64,000 nt of DNA from NCBI GenBank assembly GCA_014238945.1, contig JABAAB010000126.1:1-64000 (forward strand). The letters run 5' to 3'. The first letter of the stretch is position 1. The number at the start of each line of letters is the position of its first letter. The translations under genes were made by a program, and so were the position numbers. Below the pieces are notes generated by a model that did no database searches, had not been told where the DNA came from, and saw only the letters and a program-made list of their open reading frames with translations. Below, in pieces: positions 31,014 through 39,431 of this stretch. This DNA comes from Lysobacterales bacterium. GTDB lineage: Bacteria > Pseudomonadota > Gammaproteobacteria > Xanthomonadales > SZUA-36.

Positions 31014-31270
31014 ATGAAATACCTATTGACCACCATGTTATTGATTACACAGTCCGCCTCTGGCCCGGGTCTCGCAGCCACCGGGGACAGACCGGATTCC
31101 GGTCGAATTGCAGCAGTTCTGGAATCTCTTAAACAGGGAGTCAATGCACACAGCTTTAGCATGGTTGAACCCAGCCTGGCTGTCGGTTTTTCCTACCAGG
31201 GCAAGGCAGGGGAGTTTGGCCGCATGATCATGAGCCAGGTTGTAACCGGCTGCCAACCCCAGTTCTTCAC
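31014..31270 (+). pseudogene. Secreted protein, N-terminal fragment
   Basis: The ATG at 31014 has AGGA eight bases upstream and starts a signal peptide (MKYLLTTMLLITQSASG). About 60 mature residues follow, including RIAAVLESLKQGVNAHSFSM and EFGRMIMSQVV, which look like the helical start of an NTF2-like domain. Near 31255-31280 the frame runs into a CTCTGACCCC motif and then continues as antisense of the secernin gene, with no meaning, to 31547. The C-terminal part of the original protein is therefore missing. The original family is not identified. Confidence 0.6.
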
Positions 31271-31282
31271 TCTGACCCCAGC
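31268..31282. repeat. CACTCTGACCCCAGC motif at a gene-fragment junction
   Basis: Half-site of the CTCTGACCCC repeat seen at 14311 and 53224. It lies exactly between the truncated secreted protein on the plus strand and the stop of the shortened secernin on the minus strand. Short enough that chance cannot be excluded. Confidence 0.4.
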
Positions 31283-31283
31283 T

Positions 31284-32219
31284 CTACCTGAAATCCTTCA
31301 GCCGGTATTTTTCCTGACAGGGAAATGGACCGTCAATGAACCAGTGTTTGTCCCCCTGTGTGCCCAGTACGGAAATCTGGCTGCCACGGGTTTCGAAATC
31401 ACCATGGCAGCAGACCCCGCCTTTGTGGTCCCGCAGGATGGTCCGGGCGGTATCCGGGCTGAATACACCTTCATTGCGCTGACACAATTGCCTGACACGT
31501 CCTTCCCTGGACAGCGGCGAAAGCGCACCCCAGTTCCCGCCCGGTGAAAACAGGCGGGCAAAATCAAATTCCTTCATGGCATCAGCATCCGTTTGCCCCG
31601 GTAGCTGTCGAGCCTGGGTCAAAGCCCGATCCAGATCTGTGTGCCGGAGATCACCCGCGCCATGAATACTGAGACCGTTGGATATCGATCGCGTACCACT
31701 AATGACTTTCTCGGCGACCCAATAGCGGCCAGCGGTTTCCAACACCCAGGCCTCTTTCCTGTCTGCCAGCAGATAGGAATTGTGATAGTTGAAGGCAAAG
31801 TGCTCTGCGCAGTTCCCACCTTGTCCGTGTTCCTCCATCAGGTCAATGATGACCCGCATGGCATCAAGTGCCGTTGCACCACGTTCCAGACCCAGGCGAA
31901 CCAGGTCCATACCCAACAGCCCCGTTTCGGCCTGTGGTTCGGTGGTCCAGACCGCCTCGTTGCCAATCACCACACCGTGTTCATTGGCGCCCATTTCTGC
32001 ACCCCACATCCAGTCGGGTTTGGACAAAATGACAGCAAAAGTCTGTTTGACCTGTGGAATCTGCAGGTAGGTGCATTGCAAACGGGTGCCGGATTCGTGA
32101 TTCTGAGCGGCAACAGCGACCACGTCCTGTATCTCTCCATTTGGACGGTCAGAGTTTTTGCCGAAAATCAATCCTCCGCCAAGCGTTGCATCGGGTAACG
32201 CTACAAATGTGTCACACAT
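31284..32219 (-). CDS. Secernin-family (C69) peptidase-like protein, C-terminally shortened
   Basis: Starts MCDTFVALPDATLGGGLIFGKNSDRP, the hallmark of the secernin subfamily of N-terminal-nucleophile hydrolases; Cys2 becomes the nucleophile after methionine removal. Further family sequence includes MGANEHGVVIGNEAVWT, GLLGMDLVRLGLERG, and FNYHNSYLLADRKEAWVLETAGRYWVAEKV. It ends after HWFIDGPFPCQE with a short unrelated tail at 311 residues, whereas secernins are usually near 400. The lost end lies at the repeat-marked junction at 31270-31310. The core fold may still form, so it is kept as a gene, but function is doubtful. Likely cytoplasmic dipeptidase-like activity if active. Confidence 0.75.
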   Translation of the reverse strand: MCDTFVALPDATLGGGLIFGKNSDRPNGEIQDVVAVAAQNHESGTRLQCTYLQIPQVKQTFAVILSKPDWMWGAEMGANEHGVVIGNEAVWTTEPQAETGLLGMDLVRLGLERGATALDAMRVIIDLMEEHGQGGNCAEHFAFNYHNSYLLADRKEAWVLETAGRYWVAEKVISGTRSISNGLSIHGAGDLRHTDLDRALTQARQLPGQTDADAMKEFDFARLFSPGGNWGALSPLSREGRVRQLCQRNEGVFSPDTARTILRDHKGGVCCHGDFETRGSQISVLGTQGDKHWFIDGPFPCQEKYRLKDFR

Positions 32220-32282
32220 GTCGTTCTCCCGGGTCGGTAACGGGTTGGCTCATTTGTTCCCGGAAATGTTGACAACGATCAA

Positions 32283-33959
32283 TCAGCGCTTTTCCATCTC
32301 CTGAACCTGCTCTAGAAACTCCATATACCGGGCCCGGTCATTCATCGCCTGGTAGGTCAAAGCGAGCCCTTTGTATGCATCAATATCATATGGATTAATC
32401 TCTTTTGATTCATTGAATGCGCGAAGAGCTTCTTCAAAGTTCTTCTTCTCCAGATGGATGAGACCTATGTTGTTCATGGCCCTGTAAAGGCCTCCATCCA
32501 GCGAAAAGGCCCTGGTGTAGTTGACCAGTGCTTCATCCAGGTCACCGCGCTCTTCATGAGCGACGCCAAGATTGTTATAGAGACGGGCCACCTGGGGTGT
32601 TTTATTAACGGTGTCGGTCCAAAAAGCGATACTGTCTGCCCAAACGGCACTCCTTTCATGGGACCAGAAGGAAAAAACAATGACCATGATGCCAAGTGGC
32701 AGGAGTTGCAGGTTTCCTTTGGGTGTGTACCGGTAAAACTGCGCAACCAGCAAAAGAAAAAGACCAATGGACGGCAGGTAGGTGCGGTGTTCGAAAACGA
32801 GTTCCAGTGGAATTATGGACGATTCTATAACCAGTTGGCCCAGGTACCAGAGAATACAGAAGGATATCAGACGCTCTTTTTTCGCGGTATAGGTCGCAAG
32901 CATCAGCAATCCAATAACAAACGTTATCGAGAGCAGTGTGGTTACCGGGTCAAACAGCCCGTGTGAGAGCGGGAAGTCATGGTTCACCGTGAGCCGGGAG
33001 GGATGAGGAAATAGCAATAACGAAATGTAAAAGACCACAACCCGAAACTGGGTGAGTACTCTTTCGCCCAGTGTGAATGGTCTTCTGTCGTATCCGGCGA
33101 AAAAGTCACCGGCGGAAGGCAAGAGAATAACAAACGCTGTGACCACCAGGATCACACAGACAAGTAAAGGCCACCGCTTCAAAAAAGAGAGTTTCAAATC
33201 CTGAAAAAAATACCATTCATACAGGACGATAAAAAACGGAAGGGTAACCGCGATTTCCTTGCTGCCGAGAGAAAGCAGGCCGGAGACAATGCTTGCAAGG
33301 AACCACAGTGTTCGACGCCGATTGTCCGTCGCGATCCGGCCATACACATAGGACAATAGAGACAGCATGTAAAACATCACTGCCAAAGAGTTCATGCGCT
33401 GGACAATATAGGCGACCGATTGAGCCGCCATTGGGTGCAAAAGCCATATGAGTGCTACAAATATTGCGATGTCCCGGTTGCGGGGATAGAGCCCGCGCAG
33501 TGGCGCCAACGAGAGCGTTGTCCGGGCAAAAAAGAAAACCAGAATCCCGGTAATGCTGTGAATTAACATGTTGACCAGGTGATAACTCTCAACGCTGTCC
33601 TGGAAAAAATAATAGTTCAGCGCGAAAGTCATGTAGGCAAGAAAACGGCGCGGGTGCGGGCTGTCGAAGCCTGCGGACCAGAGACTTTCAAAACTCAGGT
33701 TCGTCAGTTTGATCGCATTGTTGTATAAAATATTGTTGGTGTCATCGAAGATAAATGGACCGTGAATCGAATTCGAATAAAGCAGATAGACGATGAAGGG
33801 TACACAAAAGGCGAATAACAGCCCGATGATTTTATCTTTATGTGAAGTGGCTTCTGCTATTGGCTCGATCTGGCGGTCATCAGCAAGGTTGTGAGTTGAT
33901 TTGGGTTGACTCTTTTTTAACGGCTTTAATTTGTTCTTGTTCTTGTTCTTCTTTGACAT
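32283..33959 (-). CDS. Polytopic membrane protein with C-terminal TPR repeats (TMTC/PMT-like)
   Basis: 558 residues. A basic Lys/Asn/Gln-rich N-terminus (about 1-45) is followed by about ten hydrophobic helices and, from about residue 450, two to three tetratricopeptide repeats (ARLYNNLGVAHEERGDLDEA, AMNNIGLIHLEKKNFEEA and the next unit). This layout, with the loop GPFIFDDTNNILYNN near the N-terminus, matches the GT-C-fold O-mannosyltransferase-like TMTC family, in which an early Asp-Asp serves in catalysis. It probably glycosylates a protein or lipid at the outer face of the inner membrane with a polyprenyl-linked sugar. Lowest-GC part of the window begins here. Part of a glycosylation cluster up to 38.6 kb. 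Confidence 0.82.
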   Translation of the reverse strand: MSKKNKNKNKLKPLKKSQPKSTHNLADDRQIEPIAEATSHKDKIIGLLFAFCVPFIVYLLYSNSIHGPFIFDDTNNILYNNAIKLTNLSFESLWSAGFDSPHPRRFLAYMTFALNYYFFQDSVESYHLVNMLIHSITGILVFFFARTTLSLAPLRGLYPRNRDIAIFVALIWLLHPMAAQSVAYIVQRMNSLAVMFYMLSLLSYVYGRIATDNRRRTLWFLASIVSGLLSLGSKEIAVTLPFFIVLYEWYFFQDLKLSFLKRWPLLVCVILVVTAFVILLPSAGDFFAGYDRRPFTLGERVLTQFRVVVFYISLLLFPHPSRLTVNHDFPLSHGLFDPVTTLLSITFVIGLLMLATYTAKKERLISFCILWYLGQLVIESSIIPLELVFEHRTYLPSIGLFLLLVAQFYRYTPKGNLQLLPLGIMVIVFSFWSHERSAVWADSIAFWTDTVNKTPQVARLYNNLGVAHEERGDLDEALVNYTRAFSLDGGLYRAMNNIGLIHLEKKNFEEALRAFNESKEINPYDIDAYKGLALTYQAMNDRARYMEFLEQVQEMEKR

Positions 33960-34227
33960 GATGGCTGCTTGTCAGGATTTCACCGGGGATCTGTTTCAAA
34001 AAAGAGGTATTTTGTTTATTGTTGAAGTATCGACGTTCAAAATTACCCTGATTTAGGCAATTCTCCTGATCAATTGCAGGGAGAGTATCACCAAACACAA
34101 GCTCTGTCAGTGGTATCTGGCTGAACCATCGGGTGATAGTGTTTGTTATTGAACCCGTTGATCCAGTCATACAGACGGGGTCAGCCAACAGGTCTTTGAA
34201 TATGCCTTAAATGAGGAACTGGAGCGT
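33960..34227. other. Intergenic region between divergent glycosylation genes
   Basis: 268 bases between the TPR membrane protein and the epimerase gene, which diverge. It is AT-rich and presumably carries both promoters. A minus-strand frame crosses it, but it lacks recognisable similarity and overlaps the TPR gene start, so no gene is called. Confidence 0.4.
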
Positions 34228-35319
34228 TTGCTTATCGTGGGAAATTCAACGCAAATCATTGTATTGATTGGAACCAAGGCTCAATTGGTGAAAATGGCAC
34301 CAGTTATACAGGAGCTATTGAGACAAAACCTGAATTTCAAATTTGTATTGACGGGTCAACATGCGGTAACCATGGACGACCTGATTGAATCATTTGAACT
34401 TCGTGAGCCAGATGACTTCATCATCAATCCCAGGGAGGCCGACACCAGGCTCAAGCTAATCTTGTGGTTTTTCAGGGCGCTGCTGGAAGCTCGAAAAAAG
34501 GATTATTTCAGTCCATCCAGTATTGTCCTGGTTCATGGAGATACGCTGTCAACACTACTGGGAGCCATTATCGGACGTTTAAGGGGGTGCAAAGTCGCCC
34601 ACATAGAGGCTGGCCTGAGATCATTCAAGCTGTTTCATCCTTTTCCTGAAGAGATCACACGTAAACTGGTTTCCAGGTTGGCGCACTATTTTTTCTGCCC
34701 AGATGACTGGTCAGCAAATAATCTCAAACACAAAAAACATGTTTATAACACCCGGGTCAATACTGTTTTGGACTCATACCGTTTTGCCCTGCAAAACCAC
34801 CATGAACAGGGCACTGAACAACGAAAATATGCCGTTGTCTCAATTCACCGTTTTGAAAATATCAATAAAAATGAGCGTTTTAATTTCATCATGGAGGAGG
34901 TTGCCCGTGCCAGCGAGAGAATTGACATTAAGTTCGTACTGCACCCGGTAACAAAAAATAAAATCAACGCCAGTCCATGGAGAGAAAAGCTGGAACAACT
35001 ACCCGGTATTACACTCACCAGTCGAATGACCTATATTGAATTCACGCATTTACTACTGAATGCGCGGTTTCTTATTTCCGATGGTGGTAGCAACCAGGAG
35101 GAAGCTTCCATCATGGGCATTCCCTGTTTACTAATGCGCGAAGCTACTGAACGGCAGGATGGATTGCAGGCCAATATTGTTTTGTCCAGATATCGGCCAG
35201 AGATCATAAGGCAGTTTATCAATGATCATTGTGATGCTGAGTGGGGTACTCGCACCTTGCCCGAACTATATCCCAGCCGTTCAATTGTTAACACTGTGTC
35301 ACAAATAGAGCCCCGGTAA
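34228..35319 (+). CDS. UDP-N-acetylglucosamine 2-epimerase family protein (WecB-like)
   Basis: 363 residues of the GT-B-fold epimerase family that converts UDP-GlcNAc to UDP-ManNAc, or a close variant. Visible signatures are IVLIGTKAQLVKMAPVIQEL, SIVLVHGDTLSTLLGA, CKVAHIEAGLRSF, the FPEEITRKLVSRLAHYFFCP segment, VSIHRFENI and ISDGGSNQEEASIMGIPCLLMR. The start is not an ATG: a TTG at 34228 with GGAG just upstream, or a GTG at 34237 with better spacing. Cytoplasmic. It would supply an activated sugar to the surrounding glycosylation genes. Converges on the flippase-like gene, 44 bases apart. Confidence 0.88.
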   Translation: MLIVGNSTQIIVLIGTKAQLVKMAPVIQELLRQNLNFKFVLTGQHAVTMDDLIESFELREPDDFIINPREADTRLKLILWFFRALLEARKKDYFSPSSIVLVHGDTLSTLLGAIIGRLRGCKVAHIEAGLRSFKLFHPFPEEITRKLVSRLAHYFFCPDDWSANNLKHKKHVYNTRVNTVLDSYRFALQNHHEQGTEQRKYAVVSIHRFENINKNERFNFIMEEVARASERIDIKFVLHPVTKNKINASPWREKLEQLPGITLTSRMTYIEFTHLLLNARFLISDGGSNQEEASIMGIPCLLMREATERQDGLQANIVLSRYRPEIIRQFINDHCDAEWGTRTLPELYPSRSIVNTVSQIEPR

Positions 35320-35363
35320 ATATCTTCCGGTTAAGCTGGCGATCCTGGTTTGTAAATCGCAAA

Positions 35364-36287
35364 TTACGACAATCGGCTAACCCGATAAATTCTGAATGCC
35401 GGCAGCGCCAGCAAGATAGTGATTGCAACAACGAGCAGGCGATCAATCAAAGCCACACTGACAGCAACCGGTGCGGCTATGCCAACCAGCGCTGCACCGC
35501 CAAGAACCGCCCCCTCTCTCACTCCCAAACCACCCGGAGTCAGCTGAATAAGCATGGTTGATTCAGCAATTGCGGCGATGAGCAACATCTCACGCCAATC
35601 GGGGTTGGCACCGGCGGCCATGAAAAGAACCCAGAGCCGACCGCCCCGAAGCAAGATTACGACCACGTGGTATATCACCAACCGGGCAATCAAGTTGCGC
35701 CGTTGAGACAACTGTCGCAGTGCTGCAGCAGTTTTCGATGCCCGCGAAGAAAGTCGCTCCGGCAAGGTCTCGATCAGCCAGGCCGCACCGGTTGCAACTG
35801 CGAGTGAAATGAAGACAACGGTTAAGTATGTGGCAGTCAATACATAGGTTGACAATCCGAGTGCATCGAAATTCACAACGACCGCGATTAGGCCTACCAG
35901 GCCAAGCGCGGCAGCAGCAAGAAAGAACTGCGGGGATGCCAGTGACGCCAGCTCAGACCATGAAATGCCGACGCGGTCCCGAACAGCGTGCGCGTAGGCT
36001 GCGATTCCGGCAAAAGGCAAAATCTGGTTTGCAAATGTTCGAATCCAGCCAATCCAGAAAGCGTCCAAACGACGCATATTGAACCCCAGAACCTTAAGCG
36101 GTGCGACGGTCGTTTCCGCCAATGCAAAGCGCGCAATCAGCGTCAGTAAAACCCATTGCAACAATCCCGGTGCACCCACTGAGGCAACTGTCGCAACAAA
36201 GCCCTGCGGCCGAAAAAACAGGAAAATCGTGATCAGGATCGCTATGCCAAGCAACCAGGACAACGACTTGATGTATTGCTTATGCAT
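35364..36287 (-). CDS. Flippase-like / lysylphosphatidylglycerol-synthase-type membrane protein (UPF0104)
   Basis: About 307 residues with roughly eight hydrophobic helices. It matches the UPF0104/AglD C-terminal domain family: FRPQGFVATVASVGAPGLLQW near the start, and the conserved LIQLTPGGLGVREGAVLGGAAL loop near the C-terminus. Members move or modify lipid-linked sugars or lipids; the exact substrate is unknown. The ATG at 36287 overlaps the stop of the upstream methyltransferase-kinase gene by eight bases (ATGCATAA), so the two are almost certainly translated together. Confidence 0.85.
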   Translation of the reverse strand: MHKQYIKSLSWLLGIAILITIFLFFRPQGFVATVASVGAPGLLQWVLLTLIARFALAETTVAPLKVLGFNMRRLDAFWIGWIRTFANQILPFAGIAAYAHAVRDRVGISWSELASLASPQFFLAAAALGLVGLIAVVVNFDALGLSTYVLTATYLTVVFISLAVATGAAWLIETLPERLSSRASKTAAALRQLSQRRNLIARLVIYHVVVILLRGGRLWVLFMAAGANPDWREMLLIAAIAESTMLIQLTPGGLGVREGAVLGGAALVGIAAPVAVSVALIDRLLVVAITILLALPAFRIYRVSRLS

Positions 36288-37698
36288 ATCCGATCTTGTC
36301 AAGAATTAGTCGCGTCACTGCCCCTGTGCGTGATCGAACTTCGGCGATCAGTACCGACAGGGCGCCCGGCTGTCGAAAACGAACACGGGTCTCGATGGAC
36401 TTCGTCTGAAACTCAATGAGATGAAATATTCCGCCGATGAGACCCAACATGCATTCACGAAGTGCTCGCAGCCGAAACTGGCCAAGCGTTGATAGCATTG
36501 ATGCAAGGTGAAGCCTGTTTCGATAGGAATACTGGCAACTCTGTTGTTCAAAATCAACGACACGAACCACCAACTCGTTGCCCTGTCTTAACAGCAGGAT
36601 ATTATTTTCATTCAAATCGCACAGATCATGCACTGAACTGTTTTGCTTCGCTGGAAGAAGTAGTCGGGGAGCTATCCGGGGCCTGATTTTTCGAGCATCA
36701 GAAAATACGCTTAACAGTTGTTCTGCGATACTCCGCCTCTCGCTGTTGGGAGCATCGATAAACGAGTTGATGTCACCGGCATCGTCGAGCCAGGGAAATA
36801 CCAATGATGCCGGTAACGTGGTTGTCGCATCAGGACGAACGGCCCAATCCCTTGCCATGGCCCGTCCAATTTGCCACTCAACCAACGCCGCTGAAGGGCG
36901 ATGCCGGTGCTGTTTCACAAACGACTTAGTCGCATCAGACGTTGGGGTTATCCAAAATGTGCAGGGAGAGTCTGTCTCTGTTAATCCATCGCAAGGCATC
37001 AGCTGTTGATCACGCGATCCACGTGTTCGTACAAGTCGCGTATCGCGGTCCCCAGGAGCGGATACAATTCTTGCCGGGACCTTCGGTATTGATCGTTCGG
37101 ACATGGGTTTCAGGTCAATTCTGAAGAACGTTCTGCGGATGCCATGTATCCAGAATTTTCCAATCACGGAAAAGCTTTCAACCTGATGTTCAATACTGCT
37201 TAGCAGGTAGAAAAAATGTTCTTCGTCCGTTCTGAAATAGCGCCTTATGGCATGCTGCCAGCCCCATCGGCCACCTTCGCTGATCTGACCGGTTTCAAAA
37301 AACAGTACCTCGTTGCAGTGTGCGGTCAGTTTTTGCAGAGTCTGCACAGCGATGCCAAGTCCGTTGAAATTGAGGACGTGGTGATGAACCGCACCGTAAA
37401 TACAAACATCGAAGTTGTCGTCTAACTCTAGCCTGGCGATATCTCCCTCAATCAGACTGAAGCGGGAATTTTGCATCAGCGAGTCCGCCACCGTGGTCGC
37501 ATGTAATTCCACCCCGGTGACCTGGTCGACTTTGCCCTCTTCCAAGAGGAATTGACTGGTGATCCCGTTGTTACAGCCGACGTCGAGCAAGGAGGATGCC
37601 GAAGATATATTCTCTGCAATTCGCTGCGCACGTCTTAGGCTGCGCGCCGAATGTCGTGCATGGTAAGTCGAATCAGACGCTGTATTTTTATTGGTCAT
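36280..37698 (-). CDS. Fusion of SAM-dependent methyltransferase and kinase-like domain
   Basis: 472 residues in two parts. Residues about 20-195 form a class I methyltransferase: motif I LLDVGCNNG (37-45), an acidic residue after the second strand (VTGVELHA), and FDVCIYGAVHHHVLN. Residues about 245-420 resemble LPS/aminoglycoside-type kinases: KSFVKQHRH with a candidate ATP-binding Lys, SVHDLCDLNENNILLL (catalytic-loop-like, about 356-370) and RVVDFEQQS (DFE in place of DFG/DFD, 382-384). A similar loop occurs in KdkA/WaaP-type sugar kinases. No signal peptide. Coupled to the flippase-like gene downstream. I infer modification of a lipid-linked glycan by methylation and phosphorylation. Confidence 0.78.
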   Translation of the reverse strand: MTNKNTASDSTYHARHSARSLRRAQRIAENISSASSLLDVGCNNGITSQFLLEEGKVDQVTGVELHATTVADSLMQNSRFSLIEGDIARLELDDNFDVCIYGAVHHHVLNFNGLGIAVQTLQKLTAHCNEVLFFETGQISEGGRWGWQHAIRRYFRTDEEHFFYLLSSIEHQVESFSVIGKFWIHGIRRTFFRIDLKPMSERSIPKVPARIVSAPGDRDTRLVRTRGSRDQQLMPCDGLTETDSPCTFWITPTSDATKSFVKQHRHRPSAALVEWQIGRAMARDWAVRPDATTTLPASLVFPWLDDAGDINSFIDAPNSERRSIAEQLLSVFSDARKIRPRIAPRLLLPAKQNSSVHDLCDLNENNILLLRQGNELVVRVVDFEQQSCQYSYRNRLHLASMLSTLGQFRLRALRECMLGLIGGIFHLIEFQTKSIETRVRFRQPGALSVLIAEVRSRTGAVTRLILDKIGYA

Positions 37699-37787
37699 TG
37701 TTCATCCTGGTAACACTCAAACAACGCACCATCATTGGTGGGGGCCAGGAAACAACCCCTCTTCCTATAAACAAACACGGCAATACA

Positions 37788-38648
37788 TCAGTCTTTTTTA
37801 TACATCAGAGAAGTAATTTGCTCAGACAACAGACCCATCAAGAACACCACAACTGAAGTGCTGTAGAGCAATGCACTCATCTGGGGAAAGGAATTAAATG
37901 CTGTAAATTTATAGATATACCAACCCGTCGCCAAAACGAACAGCGCAAAGGAAGCCGGGAAAAATATTTTCAAAGGTGAATAAAGACTGGCTACCTTGAA
38001 TATGATCAGAAAGAAACGGGTGCCATCCCTGAACAGGTTGATATGACTTTTACCCTGGCGTTGTTTGACCTCAATAGGAATATATTTAACAGAGTGTCCG
38101 GCACGAAAAAATACCATCGTTGAAGTGGTTGGATACGAGAAACCATTGGGTAGTAAATATAAGAATTCTTTAAACAGGCTGGCACGTACAGCTCTCATTC
38201 CCGAAGTCAAATCTTCAATGGTATGCCCCACCATCCAACTGGATAAACGATTATAAAAACGATTCGCAAAATTTCTGGCCTTACTGGCCTGGTCATCTGA
38301 AGTCCGGGCGCCAACCACTAAATCGTAACCGGCCCGAATTTCCTGGAGAAGACGATCTACATCACTGGGTTGATGTTGGCCATCTGCGTCCATGAAAACG
38401 ATAAATTCACCACTACAAAACCTGGCACCTGACTTGATCGCAGCACCATTTCCCTTGGGGTACGGATGCGAAATAACCCGGGCACCCGCCTGTTCCGCCA
38501 GTTCAGCGGTGGCATCTTCGGAGCCATCATTTACAACAATGAGCTCGGCTTGCGGATAATGGCTTTTTAGTTCTCCGACCAGCGGGCCGATTGATGCGGC
38601 TTCGTTTTTCGCCGGTAAAATTATTGAAAGTTTCATTTTATTTTGCAT
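37788..38648 (-). CDS. GT2 glycosyltransferase with C-terminal membrane helices (DPM1/ArnC-like)
   Basis: 286 residues. The N-terminal GT-A domain has SIILPAKNEAASIGPLVGEL, ELIVVNDGSEDAT with the first nucleotide-binding Asp, and the DxD-type site FMDADGQHQPSDVD. Two hydrophobic helices near the C-terminus (about 215-240 and 255-278) anchor it in the membrane. This is the layout of polyprenyl-phosphate mannosyl/glucosyl transferases, which charge undecaprenyl phosphate with one sugar at the cytoplasmic face. It could make the donor used by the TPR membrane protein. An ATG at 38636 is an alternative start. Follows the methyltransferase-kinase gene in reverse order with 89 bases between, same strand. 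Confidence 0.9.
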   Translation of the reverse strand: MQNKMKLSIILPAKNEAASIGPLVGELKSHYPQAELIVVNDGSEDATAELAEQAGARVISHPYPKGNGAAIKSGARFCSGEFIVFMDADGQHQPSDVDRLLQEIRAGYDLVVGARTSDDQASKARNFANRFYNRLSSWMVGHTIEDLTSGMRAVRASLFKEFLYLLPNGFSYPTTSTMVFFRAGHSVKYIPIEVKQRQGKSHINLFRDGTRFFLIIFKVASLYSPLKIFFPASFALFVLATGWYIYKFTAFNSFPQMSALLYSTSVVVFLMGLLSEQITSLMYKKD

Positions 38649-38780
38649 TCATAAAAGTCTGGCAGGCCTGTTGATGAACTTGATGCAACCCCACAATTGG
38701 CTCTGTAACTGATGTCCGCCCATAAACGCTAAACAATTGAAATAAGTAGATAAAAATCTCTATGAGAGGATGAAAGCCCG

Positions 38781-38954
38781 GTGATTTCTGTATCTTTTAG
38801 TCAAGCAATTGATTTAAAAGAGGAAACAGAAATCTCCGAAACCGCCCAGTGTGAAAAACACACCGCCCAAAGAAGTATATTCGAACGCTATACAGAACAC
38901 GAGATTGGTCGTAAAGCCAGGACCATGTCCGATTGGCTGGATCAATACCCGTGA
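38781..38954 (+). CDS. Small unrecognised ORF, possibly a gene fragment
   Basis: 57 codons from a GTG with GAGGA about 11 bases upstream. The peptide starts VISVSFSQAIDLKEETEI and ends YTEHEIGRKARTMSDWLDQYP. The charged, helical C-terminal part looks like real protein sequence. I do not recognise a family; an abrupt end at DQYP suggests that a longer protein was cut. It occupies the 320-base gap between the GT2 gene and arsI, where nothing else is seen. Confidence 0.35.
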   Translation: MISVSFSQAIDLKEETEISETAQCEKHTAQRSIFERYTEHEIGRKARTMSDWLDQYP

Positions 38955-38967
38955 TATGACCTGCAAA

Positions 38968-39369
38968 TCAGCAGCAGAGCTTTACATCCTGGTGTAACAG
39001 ATCGCTTTCACCCGTGCGCACCCGGAACTCCCAACTGTAGCCATTGGGGTCAGATAACCAGAACTTGTCACCCCGGGCATAGCAGCACTGTGCATCGGGG
39101 TCATCCTTGACCAGTAATGCATGTTTGCTGGCGCGTGAACGCCATTGCTCCAGGGTTTCGTGGTCGGGCAGTTCAACACCAAAGTGCCCGGCAGGTTCTG
39201 CCTGGCCGGTTGACGAACTGTTGACCAGCGCCAGGTGTATGGGAGGGGTATTCAGGCGAAAATTAGCGTAGTCCTTGCGGGACTTGCTGACGTCGGTGTC
39301 AAATATCTGCCGGTAAAAGTCCACGGATGCCTGCAGCTTGTCCGTCGGTATAGAAATATGTATTCTCAT
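38968..39369 (-). CDS. arsI: ArsI/CadI-family vicinal-oxygen-chelate protein
   Basis: 133-residue VOC protein that matches the ArsI/CadI branch, the Fe(II)-dependent C-As lyases that demethylate trivalent organoarsenicals. It has the adjacent cysteine pair of that family, CC at 95-96 in QCCYARGDKFWLSDPNGYSWEF, and a terminal cysteine pair at 132-133. Metal ligands expected for VOC enzymes are His5 in IHISIP, His62 in GHFGVE and Glu114 in WEF. It lies downstream of an ArsR gene in the same direction with an operator-like site between. No arsM, arsB or arsC is in the window, so organoarsenical or cadmium response is possible. Confidence 0.82.
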   Translation of the reverse strand: MRIHISIPTDKLQASVDFYRQIFDTDVSKSRKDYANFRLNTPPIHLALVNSSSTGQAEPAGHFGVELPDHETLEQWRSRASKHALLVKDDPDAQCCYARGDKFWLSDPNGYSWEFRVRTGESDLLHQDVKLCC

Positions 39370-39380
39370 GTCAAACCTCC

Positions 39381-39403
39381 ATCGTACATCGTAGATTAAC
39401 GAT
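39381..39403 (-). promoter_or_regulatory. Operator-like site upstream of arsI
   Basis: Imperfect palindrome ATCGTACATCGTAGATTAACGAT with the core ATCGTACATCG, matching 10 of 11 bases of the core at 39712-39722. It lies 12 bases upstream of the arsI start. Confidence 0.5.
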
Positions 39404-39431
39404 GTGTTGTGTCAAAAAAAACAAAAATAGT

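Noticed and set aside
30608..31162. A 184-codon minus-strand frame
   Set aside because: It crosses the tandem repeats and the AraC fragment, and its peptide is made of repeat-derived sequence.
31271..31547. C-terminal part of the 203-codon plus-strand frame after the secreted protein fragment
   Set aside because: It is antisense to the secernin gene and has no independent family similarity.
33880..34188. Minus-strand frame of about 100 codons upstream of the TPR gene
   Set aside because: It overlaps the start of the TPR gene in another frame and matches no recognised family; evidence too weak for a gene.
38968..39369. Generic glyoxalase call for the VOC protein
   Set aside because: The adjacent cysteine pair and the neighbouring ArsR gene favour the ArsI/CadI branch.
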